Shown here: one piece after another, positions 7,170-17,570 of the stretch | Numbering within the stretch: position 1 is the first letter of the stretch | Layout of the letters: each line of letters begins with the position of its first letter | Assembly (NCBI RefSeq): GCF_002741055.1 | Contig: NZ_CP016809.1 | Coordinates: forward strand, 310,001-374,000 | DNA: 64,000 nucleotides | Reading direction: 5' to 3' | Origin: Paenibacillus ihbetae | Lineage (GTDB): Bacteria > Bacillota > Bacilli > Paenibacillales > Paenibacillaceae | Program-made: the position numbers and the translations under genes | The notes under the pieces: model-generated | What the model was told of the DNA's origin: nothing | Database searches by the model: none | The model's input: the letters and a program-made list of their open reading frames with translations, nothing else

Positions 7170-8456
7170 CTATACATCTCTTGCTATTAATTGCTCCCGC
7201 TTAGGTCCTACGGAAACATAAGTTACTTTCACATTGACCGCTGATTCAACGAAGTCGACGTATTGCTGGGCATTATGAGGTAACTCATCAAAAGACTTTG
7301 CAGCAGAGATATCGCATTTCCACCCGGGATAGTAATCAAATATCGGTTGGACATGATCCAGCTGTGCACTCACCGGAAACTGATCCGTGATCGTACCGTC
7401 CTGCAGCTTATAGCCAACGCAGACCGGAATCTGATCCAGGTACCCGAGTACATCCAGGTTCGTCAATGCGACCTGATTAGCTCCCTGCACCATGCATCCA
7501 TAACGAGTTGCGACCACATCAAACCAACCTACTCGTCTCGGACGCCCCGTCGTAACTCCATATTCTCCGGCGTCTCCGCCTCGTCTGCGCAATTCTTCAG
7601 CAGCTGGTCCATCCAATTCCGATATAAACGGACCAGCACCCACACAGCTTGAGTAGGCTTTTACAACTGCAATTATATTTGTAATGGCATAAGTCGACAG
7701 GCCGGCACCTACAGGGGCGAAGCCTGCTAACGTTGACGAAGAAGTGGAATATGGATAAATTCCATGATCCGGGTCGCGAAGTGCCCCAAGCTGCCCTTCC
7801 AACAATATACTTTCTCCCTTGGCAAGAGCATCATGAAGCATTCTGGATGTGTCCCTGATAAAGGGCCGTAATTTTTCGGCTTGGTTTAAGATTTCATCCA
7901 TCATTACATCCATCTGGATCGGTTGATGGTGATATAAATGCTCAAGAAGGATGTTCTTCGTTTCTAGTATGTGCTCTAATCGATTCCGAAGTCTTGATTC
8001 ATTGAATAGGTCCGATACCTGTATCCCCAGTTTTGCATATTTGTCTGAATAAAAGGGTGCAATTCCTCTCTTCGTTGATCCAAAACTTCGTTCGCCCAGT
8101 CTCTCCTCTTCTAATTGATCAAACAAGCGGTGAATCGGAAGTACGATTTGTGTCCGATCCGATATACATAACTTTGGCTCTGGAACACCTTTTAGAAGCA
8201 GCTCTTCTTGTTCTTTAAAAAACGATTCAACATCTAAAGCAACTCCAGGACCAATAACATTCATAACATTGGGATTGAAAACGCCAGATGGCAGCATGTG
8301 TAGAGCAAATTTGCCGTAGTCATTAATAATTGTGTGCCCTGCATTACTCCCGCCTTGATACCGAACGACATATGATGATTTTGCCGCAAGCACATCGGTC
8401 ATTTTACCTTTACCTTCATCTCCCCAGTTCGCACCAACAATAACCGTAACCGCCAT
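7170..8456 (-). CDS. Divergent adenylosuccinate synthetase (PurA) paralogue
   Basis: A 428-residue protein, full family length. Adenylosuccinate synthetase makes adenylosuccinate from IMP, aspartate and GTP. The GTP loop WGDEGKGK with catalytic D13, NAGHT with H41, and the aspartate loop TTGRPRRVGWFD (302-312) are present. The IMP side is altered: the usual EGAQG is EGQLG (220-224), so the glutamine that contacts IMP is replaced by leucine. TRVGAGPF has become SCVGAGPF and SGLGP has become AGLST. It is a single gene facing a LysR regulator, not part of a pur operon. It may be a specialised paralogue acting on another nucleotide; that is inference. Confidence 0.85.
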   Translation of the reverse strand: MAVTVIVGANWGDEGKGKMTDVLAAKSSYVVRYQGGSNAGHTIINDYGKFALHMLPSGVFNPNVMNVIGPGVALDVESFFKEQEELLLKGVPEPKLCISDRTQIVLPIHRLFDQLEEERLGERSFGSTKRGIAPFYSDKYAKLGIQVSDLFNESRLRNRLEHILETKNILLEHLYHHQPIQMDVMMDEILNQAEKLRPFIRDTSRMLHDALAKGESILLEGQLGALRDPDHGIYPYSTSSSTLAGFAPVGAGLSTYAITNIIAVVKAYSSCVGAGPFISELDGPAAEELRRRGGDAGEYGVTTGRPRRVGWFDVVATRYGCMVQGANQVALTNLDVLGYLDQIPVCVGYKLQDGTITDQFPVSAQLDHVQPIFDYYPGWKCDISAAKSFDELPHNAQQYVDFVESAVNVKVTYVSVGPKREQLIARDV

Positions 8457-8513
8457 CGTTTATCTCCTTCACACTTGTTTTTCTTTACGGTAATCATTAT
8501 AATCTCCCGTATG

Positions 8514-8531
8514 ATCATAAATAAAATTGAT
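8514..8531. promoter_or_regulatory. Candidate LysR-binding site in the divergent intergenic region
   Basis: ATCA-N10-TGAT (8514-8531) is an A/T-rich interrupted palindrome in the 111-bp gap between the PurA-like gene and the LysR gene. LysR proteins usually bind such T-N11-A type sites between divergent genes. Confidence 0.35.
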
Positions 8532-8567
8532 ATTAATAATGACAGGCATAAGAAGGAGTAATATAAA

Positions 8568-9446
8568 TTGCAATTCAATATGGAATGGTACCGCGCTTTT
8601 TACTGGACTGCTAAGCTGGGCAGTTTAACAAAGGCCGCTCAAAAGCTCCACATTACACAACCTGCGATTAGTCATACGCTCAAACAACTGGAGGGGAGTC
8701 TTGGTGGCCCGTTATTTTTTCGAACAGCGAAAGGTGTAACTTTAACATCCGAGGGAAAGGTTTTATACAACTACATTGAACAAGCATTTCATTTAATCGA
8801 TTCCGGGGAAAAGAAAATTTCCGAAATGCACGAATTATCCTCTGGTTCAATCAGCATTGGGGCAAGCGATACGTTGTGTAAGTACTATTTACTCCCGCAT
8901 CTGGAGAGATTTCATAAACAATATCCGGACATTCGAATCCATGTTACCAATCGAACGACGCCTGAAACGATTACCCTATTGAAAGAGGGGAAGATCGACT
9001 TCGGAATCGTAAATTTACCAGGGACAGACCCGCATATTAATATTCGAACAAGTACGGCGATTCAAGATTGTCTTGTTGGAAATCAGAAGTATTCTGATAT
9101 CGCCAAAAAGACGATTACATTACCTGAGCTTGGAAATTACCCGCTGTTACTCCTGGAATCAGGAAGTCATACTCGCACATTTCTTGATCATTACGCGTTA
9201 TCAAATGGCGTTAAGCTGATTCCAGAGTTTGAGCTGGGTAGCCTCGATCTGCTGGTCCAGTTCGCTCAAAGAGGCTTTGGTCTTACTTTCATGATTCGTG
9301 AGTTTATCACTGAGGAATTGACATTGGGAAAACTCATTGAGATCCCACTGGATCCACCAATCCCCGTACGACACGTTGGTGTAGCCACCCTAAGAGGCGT
9401 ACCACTTTCTGCTGCTTCCAAACGTTTTCTGGATTTCTTGCCGTAA
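8568..9446 (+). CDS. LysR-family transcriptional regulator
   Basis: A 292-residue protein. The N-terminal helix-turn-helix is clear (FYWTAKLGSLTKAAQKLHITQPAISHTLKQLEGSLGGPLFFRTAKGVTLTSEG), followed by a periplasmic-binding-like effector domain from about residue 90 (GSISIGASDTLCKYYLLPHLERFHKQYPDI). The start is a TTG nine bases after AGGAG; the next ATG, four codons on, is too far from it. It is transcribed divergently from the PurA-like gene, the usual arrangement for a LysR regulator and its target. The effector may be a purine-related compound, by context only. Confidence 0.9.
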   Translation: MQFNMEWYRAFYWTAKLGSLTKAAQKLHITQPAISHTLKQLEGSLGGPLFFRTAKGVTLTSEGKVLYNYIEQAFHLIDSGEKKISEMHELSSGSISIGASDTLCKYYLLPHLERFHKQYPDIRIHVTNRTTPETITLLKEGKIDFGIVNLPGTDPHINIRTSTAIQDCLVGNQKYSDIAKKTITLPELGNYPLLLLESGSHTRTFLDHYALSNGVKLIPEFELGSLDLLVQFAQRGFGLTFMIREFITEELTLGKLIEIPLDPPIPVRHVGVATLRGVPLSAASKRFLDFLP

Positions 9447-9490
9447 CCTTTGCATTCACCAGTTGAAATCTGCAAATAAATACAGCAATT

Positions 9491-10384
9491 TCACGTGAAG
9501 CTTCGCCGGAGAAAATCGATCTGATCGGCAATAATCTGTTCCCGGATACCAGGCTCGTAAAATTCGAAATGCGAAACGGGGTAGGCCTTAACCTCAGCAT
9601 GGGGGATGCTTCTAATAAGCTCTTCCGTTTGGGGGCCCTGTGTTTCCCGATCGTACTCGCCATAGCAAATTAGAACAGCGGCTTCGATTTTATTCGCAGC
9701 ATGGCTTGGCTTATATTTGATCATTTCAACAATCCCGCGTGGAGCGACTTCGTTTCGCCAGGTTTTGGATTGCATGCCGGCAATCGTTTTGGCCGCTTCA
9801 TCCCCTGTCATCACTGCGAGCTCCCCTTTTGATCCGACAGCGGGAATATACAGCGGGGAGAGCCCCTTCTGTCCACGCCTCCAGTCCTTGCGGATGATGT
9901 GCAGAAGCTTCAAGGTTTGCCATAAGGAACGCCCGCTTTGTTTAGGAAATCCATTGAACGGGATTTGAGCAATGACTGCAGCGATTTCCTTCGACTTAGC
10001 AGCTACCGAGATGACATGCCCGCCTCCGAGCGATGAGCCCCATAATCCTAAGCGAGTTTTGTCCACTTGCGGATGCTCCTTAATGAAACGTATCGCTGAT
10101 AGAAAATCCTCCTGCTGCCCCGGAACGCTCACCAACTGCCTTGGCTCGCCTTCACTTTCCCCAAGATGGCGATAGTCGAAGGTAAAGGCGTGATACCCCG
10201 CTTCTGCCAAAGCCGTTGCGACCGCAATCATACTTGGCGTATCCTGCGTCCCGCCGAAGCCTGCCCCCATAATGATACAAGGCTTCGGACTTGCCGATGG
10301 TTTGCGGTACAAATAACCGAGGCACGCAGCTTCGCCGCTCCTGAAATCCAGTTTTTCCTTAACTATGCTTGCCATGCTCACCAT
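9491..10384 (-). CDS. Alpha/beta hydrolase
   Basis: A cytoplasmic hydrolase of about 297 residues. The oxyanion region is IIMGAGFGGTQD, the nucleophile elbow is GSSLGG, the acid is in YGEYDRET and the histidine in VSHFEFYE, giving a complete Ser-Asp-His triad. The start at 10384 is preferred because AGGGAGG lies eight bases upstream. The frame is open for another 50 codons to a TTG at 10534. That extra stretch (LYRMATELFRPMAHDIFAYKMIDERTNKK) does not look like part of the fold. The family includes esterases, peptidases and dienelactone-hydrolase-like enzymes; the substrate is unknown. Confidence 0.8.
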   Translation of the reverse strand: MVSMASIVKEKLDFRSGEAACLGYLYRKPSASPKPCIIMGAGFGGTQDTPSMIAVATALAEAGYHAFTFDYRHLGESEGEPRQLVSVPGQQEDFLSAIRFIKEHPQVDKTRLGLWGSSLGGGHVISVAAKSKEIAAVIAQIPFNGFPKQSGRSLWQTLKLLHIIRKDWRRGQKGLSPLYIPAVGSKGELAVMTGDEAAKTIAGMQSKTWRNEVAPRGIVEMIKYKPSHAANKIEAAVLICYGEYDRETQGPQTEELIRSIPHAEVKAYPVSHFEFYEPGIREQIIADQIDFLRRSFT

Positions 10385-10597
10385 TTGACTCGCCTCCCTT
10401 TGCTTCATTTTCTTGTTAGTACGTTCGTCAATCATCTTGTATGCAAAAATATCATGGGCCATCGGTCTGAAAAGCTCTGTTGCCATCCGATAGAGCGTCG
10501 AAAGATACTTATAACCTTCATCAGTATTTGACAATCAACTCCAACCGTCACTCGTGTTTAAGAGGTCCACCGGCGAATTCTAGCTGGCCTATAATAC

Positions 10598-10624
10598 AAA
10601 AAAGCCGCCAATTGGCGGCTTTTT
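10598..10624. terminator. Bidirectional-looking terminator after the GH20 gene
   Basis: GCCGCC-AATT-GGCGGC (10604-10619) is a perfect palindrome flanked by six A residues on the left and five T residues on the right. It lies about 80 bp after the GH20 stop and ends the glycan-use transcript on the minus strand. Confidence 0.8.
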
Positions 10625-10705
10625 CAAGAAATTTATTACATTCATTATCCAGCGGCATTCCACTCCAATTCACAAACAATATTCATAGGTTCTGCGAACA
10701 ATTAT

Positions 10706-12715
10706 TTACTGAGCCGTCAAAATCTCTTCATACTGGGCAAGCAGTCTGTACAGTGCTGTATTGCTTGCTGCCAGCCCTCCCTCCCTATTGCGGATCCGCC
10801 ATAGTCTGTTAAACTCATCGAGCGCTGTCTCGAGGTCAGCTTTCAGCCCGATCAGGCAGCGCCGCTCATCCTCAGCTCCAGTCATATCGATCCGGCACAT
10901 ATATCGGTGAATCCCAACCGCCTGTTCGATCAACCTCAGGGTATTCCTCAGCTCGTCTGTAATGACATTGGCATCGGGAGCTTGAAGATCAAGTCTTTCC
11001 AGCTGTTCTTTACGCTTCTCCAGCCAATCCAGGATGTCACGGTATTGAAAATCCAGCTGAAACGGGTTGGCCGTCTCACCATTAAGCTCTGCAAATATCC
11101 GCAAAAACAAGCTAAGCTCTTTCACCAGCTGCTCCCGGCTCTTTAATCCGCGGGTCAGCAAAGCACTCAGATAGGTACCGTTATCGAGCGAGCTGTTCTC
11201 CAAATGGTAGTACCGTCCCAATTCCATCAGGAAATGCCCGATCTCACCGCTGGCGTCTTTAAATACGTACTCCGACAGATAGCTCTCCAACTCATTTTCC
11301 CGTTGCAGATTACCCTCCGTATACCAGCTTAACCCGGCTGCGTAGGCATACCCCGGATAGCTGATCGCCGGCACCTGCCAATGTCCGTTATCGCCCCAGT
11401 CGGTCACGATAAGCCCACCGGCTCCGTGTTTCCGGCCTTGAATTGCTGCGTCGGCGATATTGTTCAGCATGTTGTCGGTTCGTCCCGACAGGGAGGACCA
11501 GGAGCTCGTTCCGGGACAGACGTAATAGGAGATTCCGTTCTTTTGGAGCATGCTGCAATGCTCGGCAAAGGAAATGCTGCTGTCATAATTCCAATCGAGG
11601 ATCGTCACATCGTCCGGGATCCGTCTGGCTGCTTCCGGATGGCGGGTCAATACATCTCCCCACATCATCGCTCTCTTTCCATGGCTTCGAACGATCTCAA
11701 TCACGCCCTCTGCATACTCCATATACAGCGGACCCAATCCGATTGCAGCGCAGCGCTCCTTGCTTTTGCCGGACCCAAGACCAAACGGCTCATCCAAATT
11801 GATGTTCACCCAATCGGATGTGAACGCCGGCAGCAATTCGTCAAACATCCCCCGGATTAAATCTAGGGAACGCGGGTCAACCGGATTCAAAGTGGTGGGA
11901 GGGAACGTCAACCGAAACGGAGCTTCAATCGGCATTCCGTCCGGATGCTCCGCAAGCTCACGGTACGCAGGTTTGCTCAGCCAGTCTCCCATGTGACCCA
12001 GACAATTCTGGTTCGGCACGAGATCGATAAATCGACTCGCAGCGTATGCATCCAATCTCCGGAATTCTTCCGCAGTCATTGGCGTGCTTTCAGGGAACGC
12101 CGTCTTATGCTGTTCATATTCGAAACAGTATCCCTCCATATACAGCTGCAGATGATTCAGCTTTAACCTCTCCATCTGGTCAATCAGCTGGAACAGCTCG
12201 GTCAGCTTCGGAATTTTGCTCCGTCCGATATCCAGCATCAAGCCGCGCACCGGGTAATCGGGCTCATCTTCTATTCGGAAGCAACTCCATGTAAGGCCTT
12301 GGCGAGAAAGAAGCTGCTCCAAGGTAACCACCGCATAATTCAACCCGGCCGGTTGACTGTATTCGATATGGAGACCCGTTTCATCCCATTGCAGCACATA
12401 GCCTTCTTGGTGTAATCCTTCCTTTAAAGAGACCCTTATATGAACGGGCGTATCTGTGTAAGCAGCTTGCCGGGAAGAGTCTGCCAGTGCCTGTTCCAAT
12501 CGACCATTCAGTCTCACCCGCTCCATATCTGCAACGGCTCGTTCCTGAATGTCATACGTAACGCTGGCTGACCAGCTTCTCTGTCCACCCAACCATTTCA
12601 CCAGACGCGGCATTGGATACAGCGGCATGAGTTGCTCTTGTTTCATCGAATCAATGACACTTCCTTTCCCTCTTTCGACCACGCGAGGAGCAATTTCATA
12701 TGATGGCTGTACCAA
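10706..12715 (-). CDS. GH20-type beta-N-acetylhexosaminidase-like glycosidase
   Basis: A 669-residue protein without a signal peptide. An N-terminal small domain (about 30-145) precedes a TIM barrel that begins EDEPDYPVRGLMLDIGRSKIP, as in GH20 enzymes. The catalytic Asp-Glu pair is probably NINLDEP (D308, E309), although GH20 usually has HIGGDE here, so the specificity may differ. The far C-terminus is a helical extension. The frame begins at a TTG overlapping the upstream GH3 stop; an ATG 23 codons in (12646) is an alternative. It is the last gene of the permease-GH3-GH3-GH20 operon and should cleave imported oligosaccharides. Confidence 0.8.
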   Translation of the reverse strand: MVQPSYEIAPRVVERGKGSVIDSMKQEQLMPLYPMPRLVKWLGGQRSWSASVTYDIQERAVADMERVRLNGRLEQALADSSRQAAYTDTPVHIRVSLKEGLHQEGYVLQWDETGLHIEYSQPAGLNYAVVTLEQLLSRQGLTWSCFRIEDEPDYPVRGLMLDIGRSKIPKLTELFQLIDQMERLKLNHLQLYMEGYCFEYEQHKTAFPESTPMTAEEFRRLDAYAASRFIDLVPNQNCLGHMGDWLSKPAYRELAEHPDGMPIEAPFRLTFPPTTLNPVDPRSLDLIRGMFDELLPAFTSDWVNINLDEPFGLGSGKSKERCAAIGLGPLYMEYAEGVIEIVRSHGKRAMMWGDVLTRHPEAARRIPDDVTILDWNYDSSISFAEHCSMLQKNGISYYVCPGTSSWSSLSGRTDNMLNNIADAAIQGRKHGAGGLIVTDWGDNGHWQVPAISYPGYAYAAGLSWYTEGNLQRENELESYLSEYVFKDASGEIGHFLMELGRYYHLENSSLDNGTYLSALLTRGLKSREQLVKELSLFLRIFAELNGETANPFQLDFQYRDILDWLEKRKEQLERLDLQAPDANVITDELRNTLRLIEQAVGIHRYMCRIDMTGAEDERRCLIGLKADLETALDEFNRLWRIRNREGGLAASNTALYRLLAQYEEILTAQ

Positions 12716-14980
12716 TCAGCTATTCAGAAAGTCAATGAGGTCATTCAGCTGCTTTTCTGTTGTTTTGCCGCCGCTGAACGATAACAAGCCGCGCAATGGC
12801 AGGGCATCCAGGAACGCCCGGAACATTTCCGCATGGGAACTGTCTTCAATGGCGGATGCAAACGGAAGCTTGCCGATAAAATCCTCTACGAAAGCCGCGC
12901 CTTTGGCGGTCATTTTCAAGTCCGATACGGTAGAGTTGCGATGGAATACGATCTTTCGCACGGTTGTGGATTGTACTTCAACGATCTCCGTAAGGACGAT
13001 GTCACGGGAGGACTTGCCGATTCGAATTTCAAATTTGCCGCTCTCGACGACCCAGTCCTTCAGCTCAACGTCATAATAGGCGAAGCTTCTGCGATCCAGC
13101 TCGAAGGTAACGGTCTTTGCTTCACCCGGCGCCAATTCCACCTTGTCAAAGCTTTTCAGCTCCTGTTCAGGCCGAATCACGCTGCTCTCCATATCATGCA
13201 CATAGAGCTGAACGATCTCCTTGCCAAGTCGGGCTCCCGTATTCATCACATCAACGGTAACGGTGAGCTTCTCTCGATCTTTCAGCTGCTTTTTATCAAC
13301 CGTCAGATTCGAGTATTCGAATGTGGTGTAGCTCAGCCCGTGCCCGAAAGGAAACAGGGGAGCCAGCTTTTTCGAGTCATAATAGCGGTACCCGACAAAC
13401 AAACCTTCACGGTATTCGACACGGTCGCCTTCCCCCGGAAAAAACAAGTACGAGGGATTGTCGCTCAGCCTAACCGGGAACGTCTCGGCCAGCTTTCCGG
13501 ACGGATTCGCGTCACCGAACAGAATGTCGGCGATTGCTCCGCCAAGCGCCTGCCCGCCCAGATACGCCTCCAGCACCGCCTTGGCTTCTCCAAGCCACGG
13601 CATTTCCACTGGTGCGCCGTTGCTGAGCACCACTGCCAGATTCGGCTGCACCTTTGCTACTGCTTCGATCAGAGCGATCTGATTCGGCGGAATCCGCAGA
13701 TGCTTCCGGTCGAAGCCTTCCGATTCATAACGGTTTGGCAGCCCGGCAAAGACTACGGCAACGCTAGCCTCGGATACGAGGGCAAGCGCTTCCTGAAGCA
13801 GCTGCGGGTCAATGTCCTCTTCGTTCAGTTTATAGCCGGGCGCGTAACGGATCTTCGCATCGCCAGCCGATGCCTCTAATTCCTCTAAGATATCGTCCAG
13901 CCGGGTCGGACGAATCTTGGAGCTGCCACTGCCCTGATAGCGCGGCTCTTTAGCTAATTCGCCGATGACGGCAATGCGGCCGCTTCGGGCCAAAGGCAGC
14001 AGTCCGCCTTCATTTTTAAGCAGCACCATACTCTCTTGAGCCACCTCGCGAGCCAGACGGTGATGCTCCGCCTGATCTACGGCCGCATCAGGCTTTCGCT
14101 GATCTACGGCCTTGAAGATCACGGCAAGCAGACGCTCCACCGCAGCGTCCAGCTTGGATTCGGGCAGCTGGCCGTTTCTTACGGCTTCTACAATTTTCGC
14201 ATCCCCCTCGCCGTGGCTTGACGGCATCTCCAGCTCCATTCCGGCAGCAAGTGCCTTGGCCCGCTCATTAACCGCACCCCAGTCCGAAATGACAAAGCCG
14301 TCATGGCCCCATTCGTTTTTCAAAATATCGGTCAGCAGCGTCTCATTCTCGGAAGCAAATTCTCCGTTCACTTTATTGTAGGAGCACATCACCGTCCACG
14401 GCTGTGCTTGCTTGACGGCGCCCTCAAAGCTCGCCAAATAAATTTCACGCAGTGTCCGCTCGTCGACCACCGAGTCCGACGTCATCCGCCGATGCTCCTG
14501 GTTGTTGGCCGCAAAATGCTTGAGTGAGGTCCCGACCCCTTGACTCTGCACCCCTCTGATATGGTAAGTCGCCATCTCGGATGATAAATAAGGGTCCTCA
14601 GAGAAATACTCAAAGTTTCGTCCGCACAGGGGCGAACGCTTGATATTAGCCCCTGGCCCCAGCAGTACGGCTACGTTCTCCGCCTGGCATTCTCTGCCCA
14701 GCGCTTCGCCCATCCGGTAGATCAAGTCACGGTTCCATGAGCTCGCTACGCCCGCCGCCGACGGAAAACATGTTGCAGGCACGCTGTCGAACAAGCCCAG
14801 ATGGTCGGCCGAGGCCCGCTGCTTGCGAAGCCCGTGCGGTCCGTCCGTCACCATAACGGATGGAATGCCCAACCGCTCGATCCCTTTCGTATGCCAATTG
14901 TCCTTACCGGAGCAAAGACTAGCCTTCTCCTCCAAGGTCATCTGCGAAACCAGTGCCTTCAAATCCCGCTGATCGCTCAA
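12716..14980 (-). CDS. GH3 glycosidase (beta-glucosidase type)
   Basis: A 754-residue cytoplasmic enzyme. The GH3 N-terminal barrel starts near residue 10 and shows [16 protein letters not shown] and the nucleophile in [10 protein letters not shown] (D233). The alpha/beta sandwich domain follows (about 310-530, with SGSSKIRPT and [22 protein letters not shown]), then a fibronectin-like C-terminal domain ([14 protein letters not shown] onwards). The start overlaps the upstream GH3 stop by 4 bp, so the genes are coupled. It probably releases beta-linked glucose, xylose or N-acetylglucosamine from imported oligosaccharides; GH3 specificity cannot be read by eye. Confidence 0.92.
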   Translation of the reverse strand: MSDQRDLKALVSQMTLEEKASLCSGKDNWHTKGIERLGIPSVMVTDGPHGLRKQRASADHLGLFDSVPATCFPSAAGVASSWNRDLIYRMGEALGRECQAENVAVLLGPGANIKRSPLCGRNFEYFSEDPYLSSEMATYHIRGVQSQGVGTSLKHFAANNQEHRRMTSDSVVDERTLREIYLASFEGAVKQAQPWTVMCSYNKVNGEFASENETLLTDILKNEWGHDGFVISDWGAVNERAKALAAGMELEMPSSHGEGDAKIVEAVRNGQLPESKLDAAVERLLAVIFKAVDQRKPDAAVDQAEHHRLAREVAQESMVLLKNEGGLLPLARSGRIAVIGELAKEPRYQGSGSSKIRPTRLDDILEELEASAGDAKIRYAPGYKLNEEDIDPQLLQEALALVSEASVAVVFAGLPNRYESEGFDRKHLRIPPNQIALIEAVAKVQPNLAVVLSNGAPVEMPWLGEAKAVLEAYLGGQALGGAIADILFGDANPSGKLAETFPVRLSDNPSYLFFPGEGDRVEYREGLFVGYRYYDSKKLAPLFPFGHGLSYTTFEYSNLTVDKKQLKDREKLTVTVDVMNTGARLGKEIVQLYVHDMESSVIRPEQELKSFDKVELAPGEAKTVTFELDRRSFAYYDVELKDWVVESGKFEIRIGKSSRDIVLTEIVEVQSTTVRKIVFHRNSTVSDLKMTAKGAAFVEDFIGKLPFASAIEDSSHAEMFRAFLDALPLRGLLSFSGGKTTEKQLNDLIDFLNS

Positions 14981-17523
14981 TTCAATTCCTCCCCGTTATG
15001 ATTCAATTCATCCAGCAATTCAAACTCTAACTCATCCGATAGATCCCGGCTGCTGGAGCCGATGTATACCTTGAATGTGCCGGGCTCAGCCGCGTAGCCG
15101 GAAGCCGGCGACCAGAACGTCAATTGCTCGACTTTAATCGTAAACGTAACCTCCCGGCTCTCTCCCGGTTCCAGCCATACTTTCTGGAAGCCCTTCAGCT
15201 CTTTAACCGGTCTTACAATACTCCCGCAGCAGTCCTGAATGTACATCTGAACGGTTTCCTCCCCGGAAACACCGCCCGTATTCGTCACATTCACCGTGAC
15301 CGTAATCGTATCGTCCGCCGTCATTTCGCGTCGGTCCAGGGTGATATCCGATATATCGAAAGTCGTATAGCTCAGCCCATATCCGAATGGATATAACGGG
15401 TCATTCGGTCCGTCCAAGTATTTGGATATGAATTTATCCTTTCCATTCGTATCAGTTACCGGTCTGCCGGTGTTAAAGCTGTTGTAGTATACCGGCACCT
15501 GCCCGATGCGGGCAGGAAAGCTCATCGTCAGCTTCCCTGACGGGTTGTAATCTCCTGTCAACACGTCTGCGATGGCGTGACCTGCCTGCGAGCCTAGGAA
15601 CCAGGTTTCCAGAATGGCATCGACATGCCGGTCATACCAGTCCAGGACCAGCGGACGTCCGTTCGTCAGGACAAGAACCGTCGGTTTGCCTTCCGCGATC
15701 ACGGCTTCCGCCAGCCGCTGCTGCGCCTCGGGAATGATGACATCCATGCGGGAAGCGGCTTCACCCGACATATCGCTGCTCTCACCCAGCGCCAGGACGA
15801 CGATATCGGCCTCTCTCGCCTGCATGATTGCAGCCTCGATTCCGCCGTCAATCGCTTTATTCACGCCGCTGCCTTGAGCGTAGAGGAGACGCTCCGCGGG
15901 GATGCCCTTCTCCAGCAGACCTTCGTACAGGGTCACCGTTTCATGGCCGTACCGGGAGAACTGCCACGGTCCGAGCAGGTCCTTGCTATCGGCAAACGGG
16001 CCAATCAGCGCAATTTTGCCGGTATCCTTTGCCAGCGGGAGCACCCCGTTATTTTTGAGCAGAACGGCCGATTTGCGCGCCAACTCCAGACTTGCTTGCA
16101 GATGCGCTTCGTTAAAGTGGTATTCCATTTCTTTCTCAGGGCGAATATATCGATATGGGTCGTCCATTATACCGGTTTTGTACTTCACATATAAAATGCG
16201 GCGAACAGCATCATCGATTTGCCGTTCGCTCACCTGGCCTTCCTTAACGAGCGCGGGAAGATGATCGAAAGCACGCGTCACCATTTCGATGTCCATCGTG
16301 GCATGAACTGCTTTTAGCGCAGCCTCCTTCGTATCCTTCGCGTGTCCGTGAATCCGAATCTCGTCAACCGAGCCGTAATCGGAAATCAGGATTCCGTCAA
16401 AGCCCAGCTCTTCCCGCAGCAGCTCTTTCAGGACGAACATATTAGCCGCAACCGGGACGCCCTGATAAATATTAAAGGCGTTCATTACCGAGCCGGCTCC
16501 CGCTTCCAGTGCAGCCTTAAACGGCGGAAGGTACACGTTTCGCAGCGTGCCCTCCGAGATGTCCACACTGTTATAATCCCTGCCGGCTTCTGCTGCACCA
16601 TAGGCAATGAAGTGCTTCAGGCAGGCGACCAGCGTCTCTTCGTTATGCAGAGACGCTCCTTGGTACCCTGCAACTTGAGCTTTGGCAATTAACGCCCCTA
16701 AAAACGGATCCTCGCCGGCTCCTTCCGATACTCTGCCCCAGCGGGCATCACGGGTAATGTCGATCATCGGGCCGTGATTGAATATCGTACCGGAAGCGCT
16801 GGCCTCCTTAGCGGCGATCGCGCACGCTTCTTGGATCGCTTCCATGTCCCAGCTGCAGGACCATGCCAGCGGAATTGGAAAAATGGTCTGCGAGCCGTGG
16901 ATGACGTCCGCATGAAACAGCAGCGGAATGCCGTGCGGCGATTGCTCGACGGCTATTCTCTGCAATTCATATACTCTTGTAATGTCAAACGCTCCCAGTA
17001 CCGATCCTGCCCTGCCCTCGGCAATCAGCTTCTCGGGCGGGTCGGATTCCACGGCATTCCCGAAGGAGAAATTGGAGGCCTGGCACTGGCACATTTGACC
17101 AACCTTCTCCTCCAGCGACATGTCGGCAAGCAATGCTTCCACTGCCTCTGCAATCTCTTCGTCCGTACGCTCCCGTACCCCGCTCTTTCGATGCACCGCT
17201 GCTTCCTCCAGCAAGGATTGCGCTAGATAGGGACCCCGCCCCCTTTCACCTTGAAGGGGGAAGCTCCCGAACGAGGGGATGCGAAGCTCGCCGGTGAACG
17301 AATCCCCGTCGAACGACAGCTGGACGGAAAGATCCTCATCCGGCTTCCAAAACACTTTCCCCAGTCCCCGTAGTTGGCTGCCCTGCACCGTAACGTCGGG
17401 GAATGAGAGCGGTACCGGAAGGGGCTCCATGACGGCATCGAGGGTGTAGTCTGCTTTTTTGCTGATTTTAAACTGTATTTTCATTCGCGGTTTGTCGATG
17501 ATGCAATGCCAATTTCCTATCAT
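14977..17523 (-). CDS. GH3 glycosidase (BglX-like) with an N-terminal extension
   Basis: A protein of about 848 residues. A beta-rich extension of about 125 residues ([18 protein letters not shown]...) precedes the GH3 barrel, which starts at [10 protein letters not shown]. The nucleophile is in [14 protein letters not shown] (about D391 counted from the upstream ATG). The sandwich domain and the fibronectin-like domain ([15 protein letters not shown]) follow. No signal peptide is seen. The start at 17523 has AGGAG ten bases upstream; an ATG nine codons earlier has none. It follows the permease genes closely and overlaps the next GH3 gene by 4 bp. The two GH3 enzymes differ enough to suggest different linkages. 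Confidence 0.9.
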   Translation of the reverse strand: MIGNWHCIIDKPRMKIQFKISKKADYTLDAVMEPLPVPLSFPDVTVQGSQLRGLGKVFWKPDEDLSVQLSFDGDSFTGELRIPSFGSFPLQGERGRGPYLAQSLLEEAAVHRKSGVRERTDEEIAEAVEALLADMSLEEKVGQMCQCQASNFSFGNAVESDPPEKLIAEGRAGSVLGAFDITRVYELQRIAVEQSPHGIPLLFHADVIHGSQTIFPIPLAWSCSWDMEAIQEACAIAAKEASASGTIFNHGPMIDITRDARWGRVSEGAGEDPFLGALIAKAQVAGYQGASLHNEETLVACLKHFIAYGAAEAGRDYNSVDISEGTLRNVYLPPFKAALEAGAGSVMNAFNIYQGVPVAANMFVLKELLREELGFDGILISDYGSVDEIRIHGHAKDTKEAALKAVHATMDIEMVTRAFDHLPALVKEGQVSERQIDDAVRRILYVKYKTGIMDDPYRYIRPEKEMEYHFNEAHLQASLELARKSAVLLKNNGVLPLAKDTGKIALIGPFADSKDLLGPWQFSRYGHETVTLYEGLLEKGIPAERLLYAQGSGVNKAIDGGIEAAIMQAREADIVVLALGESSDMSGEAASRMDVIIPEAQQRLAEAVIAEGKPTVLVLTNGRPLVLDWYDRHVDAILETWFLGSQAGHAIADVLTGDYNPSGKLTMSFPARIGQVPVYYNSFNTGRPVTDTNGKDKFISKYLDGPNDPLYPFGYGLSYTTFDISDITLDRREMTADDTITVTVNVTNTGGVSGEETVQMYIQDCCGSIVRPVKELKGFQKVWLEPGESREVTFTIKVEQLTFWSPASGYAAEPGTFKVYIGSSSRDLSDELEFELLDELNHNGEELN

Positions 17524-17570
17524 TTCGACTTCACTCCTGTCCTTGGTCATCTTGTTTTATACGTTCTGGT

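Noticed and set aside
7170..8456. The PurA paralogue as a phage-type PurZ (2-aminoadenine pathway).
   Set aside because: PurZ proteins lack the catalytic aspartate of the WGDEGKGK loop; here D13 is present, and no phage genes surround it.
17523..17530. A further AAGTCG box at the start of the first GH3 gene.
   Set aside because: Single hexamer without a partner 22 bp away and no -10 at the right distance; chance.
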